Below, piece by piece: positions 5,212 to 8,215 of a DNA stretch of 8,215 nt. Both the position numbers and the translations under genes were made by a program. Each line of letters opens with the position of its first letter. Positions within the stretch are counted from its first letter, which is position 1. The notes under the pieces were generated by a model that ran no database searches, was not told where the DNA came from, and worked only from the letters and a program-made list of their open reading frames with translations. Source of the stretch: Sediminispirochaeta sp964394395 (GTDB lineage: Bacteria > Spirochaetota > Spirochaetia > DSM-16054 > Sediminispirochaetaceae); the NCBI GenBank assembly GCA_964394395.1, contig CAYMWV010000158.1, positions 1 through 8,215 on the forward strand, written 5' to 3'.

Positions 5212-6189
5212 TCAATCAGGAAAGAGAAACTGCATCACCGCAGTATAGAAAGCTTCCGGCTGGTCCACATGAAGCCAGTGGCCAGCATCGGTGATGGAGT
5301 GGAAGGTGGCGGATGGGAAAATACGGCGGGCCAACTCCTGCTGGGATGGATCCACATAAGGAGAATCGGCCCCGGAGAGAAAGAGGACCGGTAGATCCTT
5401 CAAACGGGGATGCAGGCCGGGATGCAAACCGGGATGCGGGCCATCTGCTCCCCCTGCCTTTAGCGCTGCCATCTCCTTTTCGGACAAAACCGGTCCGTGC
5501 ACCTTATCGAGCTCCCTTGCGATGAGGGGGAGATTGATCCTCCAGTGGAAATGACCCTCTCCATCCCTGCGCAGATTTTGCAGGAGGAAACTTCTTATCC
5601 TTCTCTCTTTTATCCCTTTTACCGGCTCCCCCTCTTTTGACAGGATCCCCTCTTTTGCGGGGGCCCGGTCTTTCCCCAGAACCTTGTCTTTCCCCAGAAC
5701 CTTGTCTTTCCCCCGAACCTGGCCTTTTTCAAGGGCCTGGTCCGCCTCCCCTCTGGTGGAGATAGAAGAGAGGTTAAGGGCAGTAAGAGCTTCAACCAGG
5801 GGGGCCAATTCTCCAGGGCTTTTGCCGGGACCGATATCGACCACCGAAAGGGAGGAAGGAAGCGTTGGATAGTCGATAGCCAGCCGCATAGCACACTTCC
5901 CCCCCATGGAATGGCCTATTACATGGGCCTGCCGGACTCCTAAATCATCACAGGCGGCTGCTACAGCTTCTGCCATGGAGGGATAATCGAGGGAATCTGT
6001 GTGAACACTCTTTCCGTGGTTGGGCAGGTCAAAGGTGTAGACCCGGCAGTGGGAGGAAAAACGTTGAGCCATGGAACGCCAATTGATTCCGGCACCGAAA
6101 AGGCCGTGGAGGATGATCAGGGGCAGCGCCATATCCTTAGCCCCGGCAGCCGACCCCGGAGGGTCGTAACGATCAGCATGGAGCAACAT
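5212..6189 (-). CDS. Alpha/beta hydrolase (YbfF/ABHD11-like esterase) with repeat insertions
   Basis: This is probably a cytosolic esterase or thioesterase of the alpha/beta hydrolase fold; its substrate cannot be read. HGLFG at 28-32 is the oxyanion-hole motif, followed by FDLPNHGKS. GHSMGG at 92-97 is the nucleophile elbow with Ser94. SGADSPYV holds the likely catalytic Asp275, and DAGHWLHVDQP the catalytic His304. These motifs and VVDIGP resemble the YbfF/ABHD11 group, whose members have about 255 residues; this one has 325. The excess is two insertions: about 153-195, in the cap region, rich in Lys/Gly/Asp (KVLGKD repeats), and about 249-262 (GPHPGLHPGLHP). Both come from short in-frame DNA repeats. 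The ATG at 6189 overlaps the upstream stop as TGATG, with GGGAG about 13 bases upstream, so the two genes are probably coupled. ATG at 6132 (Met20) would be an alternative start. No dedicated terminator follows. Confidence 0.9.
   Translation of the reverse strand: MLLHADRYDPPGSAAGAKDMALPLIILHGLFGAGINWRSMAQRFSSHCRVYTFDLPNHGKSVHTDSLDYPSMAEAVAAACDDLGVRQAHVIGHSMGGKCAMRLAIDYPTLPSSLSVVDIGPGKSPGELAPLVEALTALNLSSISTRGEADQALEKGQVRGKDKVLGKDKVLGKDRAPAKEGILSKEGEPVKGIKERRIRSFLLQNLRRDGEGHFHWRINLPLIARELDKVHGPVLSEKEMAALKAGGADGPHPGLHPGLHPRLKDLPVLFLSGADSPYVDPSQQELARRIFPSATFHSITDAGHWLHVDQPEAFYTAVMQFLFPD
5407..5442. repeat. 12-bp tandem repeat, three units, in the hydrolase gene
   Basis: Units gggatgcaggcc (5407), gggatgcaaacc (5419) and gggatgcgggcc (5431) are nearly identical. 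On the minus strand they encode GPHP-GLHP-GLHP at residues 250-261, just before the strand leading to the catalytic Asp. Confidence 0.92.
5668..5721. repeat. 18-bp tandem repeat, three units, in the hydrolase gene
   Basis: Units gtctttccccagaacctt (5668 and 5686, identical) and gtctttcccccgaacctg (5704, two changes). On the minus strand they encode QVRGKD-KVLGKD-KVLGKD at residues 157-174, within a charged cap-region insertion. Two identical units suggest a recent duplication. Confidence 0.93.
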
Positions 6190-6569
6190 CAGAGCTCATC
6201 AGCTCCCAGACAGCTGGCAAATAGCTCCGGTGCCCGGCGTATCATATTCTCAATCTTCTCCTCTCTGCCGTCATAGGTAAAGGCAAGAGTGCCGAAAAGG
6301 AAGCCCTTTTTCGCTCTGGGTCTGGAGATTTTCTCCCCATCTAACTGCAGGGTTTCAAGCCCCGTCACCGGGTTTGCCCGGATACCCAGAAGAAATCCAT
6401 CAATGAAAAAAAAGAGCCACCGGCTACCTTTGAAGATTCCCCCCGAAGCGGCATCAATACGCTTTCCCGCCGGAAGCAACTGGGGAAGTTTTCGATACTC
6501 CAGCCGATGCCTGAAGGAGTCGTAGACCCCAAGCTCTTTCAATCTCTCATCCATTAGCGATCTATCCAT
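6189..6569 (-). CDS. Small hypothetical protein, possibly PH-like
   Basis: This 126-residue soluble protein has no signal peptide. A short N-terminal helix is followed by alternating beta-type segments (GSRWLFFFIDGFLLGI at 48-63, METL-like LETLQLDGEKIS at 71-82, KGFLFGTLAFTYDG at 88-101) and a C-terminal helix (REEKIENMIRRAPELFASCL at 102-121). This beta-sheet-plus-terminal-helix layout, with the KKGFLFGTLAFTYDG run, recalls bacterial PH-like domains of the YokE/bPH type, but the similarity is by eye only. No catalytic residues are evident. The ATG at 6569 was chosen over the ATG at 6554; GGAG lies upstream but within a small hairpin. The stop overlaps the hydrolase start (TGATG), implying a two-gene operon. 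The operon promoter must lie in the divergent region, but I could not fix it. Confidence 0.75.
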   Translation of the reverse strand: MDRSLMDERLKELGVYDSFRHRLEYRKLPQLLPAGKRIDAASGGIFKGSRWLFFFIDGFLLGIRANPVTGLETLQLDGEKISRPRAKKGFLFGTLAFTYDGREEKIENMIRRAPELFASCLGADEL

Positions 6570-6581
6570 AGGCCAATCCTA

Positions 6582-6594
6582 CTCCCGCGGGGAG
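6582..6594 (-). other. Small hairpin covering the putative Shine-Dalgarno site of the PH-like gene
   Basis: CTCCC (6594-6590), loop CGC, GGGAG (6586-6582). The GGGAG arm is the only good ribosome-binding candidate before the ATG at 6569 (12 bases away). If it forms in the mRNA, it would limit initiation. Confidence 0.4.
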
Positions 6595-6629
6595 CGGGGG
6601 GTCAAGTCGATGGCGTAAAGCCAAGCCGT

Positions 6630-6690
6630 TTGACATAAGAGAATCCCTGTTTAAAACCCTTGCCGATCTCCCATACATCCGGTTTATACT
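6630..6690 (+). promoter_or_regulatory. Candidate promoter elements for the racemase gene in the divergent region
   Basis: TTGACA at 6630-6635 is a perfect -35 box, but its partner TAAAAC (6652-6657, 16-bp spacer) is weak. A better -10, TATACT (6685-6690), lies nearer the gene, with only a poor TTGCCG upstream. One of these probably serves the gene starting at 6725. No clear minus-strand promoter was found in 6570-6724. Confidence 0.4.
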
Positions 6691-6724
6691 GACAGAGTAG
6701 ATAAGGGAGTGAGGTGAGAGTGAA

Positions 6725-7552
6725 ATGGCGATGGAAGAGCAGCAGGGTACAAGAGGCGCAATTATTCTCGGCGGCGGGGTCGGCCCCATGGCGGGGGTTA
6801 AACTGCATGAAAAGATCATCACTTTTACCCGTACCTCCGGGAGGGACCAGGACCATATTGATGTGATTCACATCTCCCGGGCATCGAGGATTGCCGACCG
6901 AACCGGATATCTTCTCGGACTGGAAAGCGAAAATCCGGGCACTGTTATGGGGATCCTGGTGGTCGCTGAGACAGCACGTTTCCAGCCCGGGGTGGAATTG
7001 CCGCCCCTCCTCTGCGCAGCTGTTCCCTGTAACACCTTTCACGCCCCTGCGGTGTGGGATGCCTTTCTTCATGAAATAGAGCAAGCCGGGCGCCCGGTAA
7101 AGCCGGTCCATATGCTTGATGCCTGCCTAGGGGAGCTTCAGGAGAGGCTACAAAAGGGGTCAAAGATCGGAATTCTTTCCACCACCGGCACTGCCAGGAT
7201 CGGGGTCTGGAAGGATCAACTGAAACAGGGTGGATTTACCACCCTGGAAGTGGATGAGGAGATGCAGGAAAGGGTTCACCAGGCCATATACGATCCCCAG
7301 TGGGGGATCAAATCGGAAACTCCCCCCTCACACAAGGCGATAACAATCCTTCAAGAGGCGGCCAGCAGTTTGGCCAGCCAGGGAGCTGAGGCGATTATAC
7401 TGGGCTGCACGGAGATCCCTTTGGCCCTAAAAGAGGGACCTATCAACGGGGTCCTCCAGATTGATCCGGTAAGCTCCCTGGCCCGGGCTCTTATCAGGGC
7501 TGCAGGAGGAGTAGTGAAGGAGTTCGGAGCTCCCAAAGCTGAGGAAAACTGA
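6725..7552 (+). CDS. Aspartate/glutamate racemase family protein
   Basis: This 275-residue protein is of the cofactor-independent Asp/Glu/hydantoin racemase superfamily, which uses a pair of cysteines to exchange the alpha proton. Both are present: Cys102 in VPCNTFHAP (usually PCNTAH) and Cys228 in ILGCTEIPL. The glycine-rich start IILGGGVGPMAG at 13-24 and KIGILSTTGTARIG at 147-160 mark the two pseudo-symmetric domains. Overall it looks more like an aspartate-racemase type than MurI, but the substrate is not certain. The chosen ATG at 6725 has GAGGTG eight bases upstream; the ATG at 6731 is a weaker alternative. It is the only plus-strand gene here, divergent from the PH-like/hydrolase pair and convergent with the nitroreductase. 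A D-amino acid role (wall or signalling) would be inference. Confidence 0.93.
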   Translation: MAMEEQQGTRGAIILGGGVGPMAGVKLHEKIITFTRTSGRDQDHIDVIHISRASRIADRTGYLLGLESENPGTVMGILVVAETARFQPGVELPPLLCAAVPCNTFHAPAVWDAFLHEIEQAGRPVKPVHMLDACLGELQERLQKGSKIGILSTTGTARIGVWKDQLKQGGFTTLEVDEEMQERVHQAIYDPQWGIKSETPPSHKAITILQEAASSLASQGAEAIILGCTEIPLALKEGPINGVLQIDPVSSLARALIRAAGGVVKEFGAPKAEEN

Positions 7553-7604
7553 TTGAGGCTCAGGCAAAGGTATTCACCCTCTCCTGTCGCAACCAAGGCC
7601 CAGA

Positions 7605-8186
7605 TCATCCATGGAAACACCAGCGGTTTCTGCACACAACCTCGTCCATCCCCTTACGCTGCCTGGGCAAGTGCTCCTGTTCCTGATGTTTCTCCGAGAG
7701 CTTAGCCTTCTCACCGGGGTAGCCGATAATAATAAGGGTAATAAGTACCATCGAATCGGGAATCGACAACGCTTTTTTCAGTTCCCGATCATTGAAACCG
7801 GCGATCGGATGCACCACCAACTCCTCCTTAACCGCCTGGAGCTGCAAATTCATGGCTGCCATTCCGGTGTCGAAGAGAGCGTAGTGGCGTCGATCCTCCA
7901 AATCACAATCCAGATCGTTTTCGGTCACCACCGCAACATATAGGGGTGCCTCTTTCGCCCAGTAGTTTCCTCCCGCCAGAACCTGGGCGACAATACCCCG
8001 TTCTTCTTCCCCGTCGATGAGGAGAAAGCGCCAGGGCTGTTTGTTTGCACAGGAAGGGGCCAGGATTGCTGCTGAGAGGATTCTATCCTGTACCTCCACT
8101 GGAATCTGCTTCTCAGGATTGATTGCCCTATATGCTCTTCTTTTGCCGATCTCTTTTACTATTCCTTCCATCTCTTTTCCTTCCAT
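7605..8186 (-). CDS. Nitroreductase-family flavoprotein
   Basis: This is an FMN-dependent oxidoreductase using NAD(P)H, probably a cytosolic homodimer; its natural substrate cannot be read. Of 193 residues, RRAYRAI at 17-22 matches the N-terminal FMN phosphate-binding motif (usually R-R-S-x-R), APSCANKQPWRF at 43-54 is the classic second motif, and IIIGYPGEKA at 153-161 the late one. GMDEVVCRNRW at the end matches the family's usual C-terminus, so the gene is complete. The ATG at 8186 has GGAGG nine bases upstream; a second ATG at 8171 lies in a 15-bp duplication (MEGKE/MEGIV) and is a possible alternative start. TATAAC at 8210-8205 could be a -10 box, with the -35 outside the window. It converges with the racemase gene, 52 bp apart, with no clear terminator. 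Confidence 0.95.
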   Translation of the reverse strand: MEGKEMEGIVKEIGKRRAYRAINPEKQIPVEVQDRILSAAILAPSCANKQPWRFLLIDGEEERGIVAQVLAGGNYWAKEAPLYVAVVTENDLDCDLEDRRHYALFDTGMAAMNLQLQAVKEELVVHPIAGFNDRELKKALSIPDSMVLITLIIIGYPGEKAKLSEKHQEQEHLPRQRKGMDEVVCRNRWCFHG

Positions 8187-8191
8187 CTCTC
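8162..8191. repeat. 15-bp duplication across the nitroreductase start
   Basis: ttccttccatctctt (8162-8176) is followed directly by ttccttccatctctc (8177-8191), one mismatch. On the minus strand it duplicates a GAGATGGAAGGAA block, so two in-frame ATGs each have a purine-rich stretch before them. Confidence 0.85.
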
Positions 8192-8215
8192 TCTACCTCC
8201 CTCTGTTATACTCAT

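Noticed and set aside
5407..5721. Short repeats considered as a CRISPR-like array
   Set aside because: The units are directly adjacent without spacers, are 12 or 18 bp long and are translated in frame within an intact gene.
7539..7563. CTGAG/CTCAG stem between the convergent racemase and nitroreductase genes as a terminator
   Set aside because: Only five pairs, a 15-nt loop and no T-tract on either strand.

Overview
The window is a compact, protein-coding bacterial chromosomal segment of moderately high GC. There are no mobile elements, tRNA or rRNA genes, or CRISPR arrays. Seven of the eight larger genes, plus a probable 27-codon micro-gene, lie on the minus strand. One gene, a racemase, lies on the plus strand. 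A spirochaete origin is a reasonable guess but is inference only. It rests on a threonyl-tRNA synthetase that lacks the N-terminal TGS domain (as in the shorter spirochaetal enzymes) and on a small WGR-like protein of a kind I associate with spirochaetes. The T-box leader in front of thrS points instead to Firmicutes-type regulation, so the lineage stays open.

The minus strand, read right to left, starts with a nitroreductase-family gene (8186 to 7605) that converges on the plus-strand aspartate/glutamate racemase-family gene (6725 to 7552). The roughly 155-bp divergent region at 6570-6724 separates the racemase from a two-gene minus-strand unit. That unit is a small PH-like protein (6569 to 6189) coupled by a TGATG overlap to an alpha/beta hydrolase (6189 to 5212).

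Next is a long leader (about 5160 to 4654) with a well-formed T-box riboswitch. A perfect TTGACA -35 box precedes it. Stem I carries the AGTA, AGAGAG and GGTG elements and an ACC (Thr) specifier. A Stem III hairpin, an antiterminator with a UGGAACC bulge and a competing U-tailed terminator follow. The linker between Stem I and the Stem II A/B region is unusually long.

The T-box leads into a very tightly packed unit: thrS (4653 to 2896), the 27-codon micro-ORF (2899 to 2816), an M32 carboxypeptidase (2816 to 1251), an unrecognised four-helix membrane protein (1261 to 425) and a WGR-like small protein (438 to 37). Each stop codon overlaps the next start, and I see no terminator in between. The simplest reading is that all five respond to uncharged tRNA-Thr, linking peptide breakdown and two unknown proteins to threonine supply.

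A second theme is in-frame short tandem duplication (12, 12, 15, 15 and 18 bp units) in four of the minus-strand genes. The repeats sit in surface insertions or at termini and leave the catalytic motifs intact.
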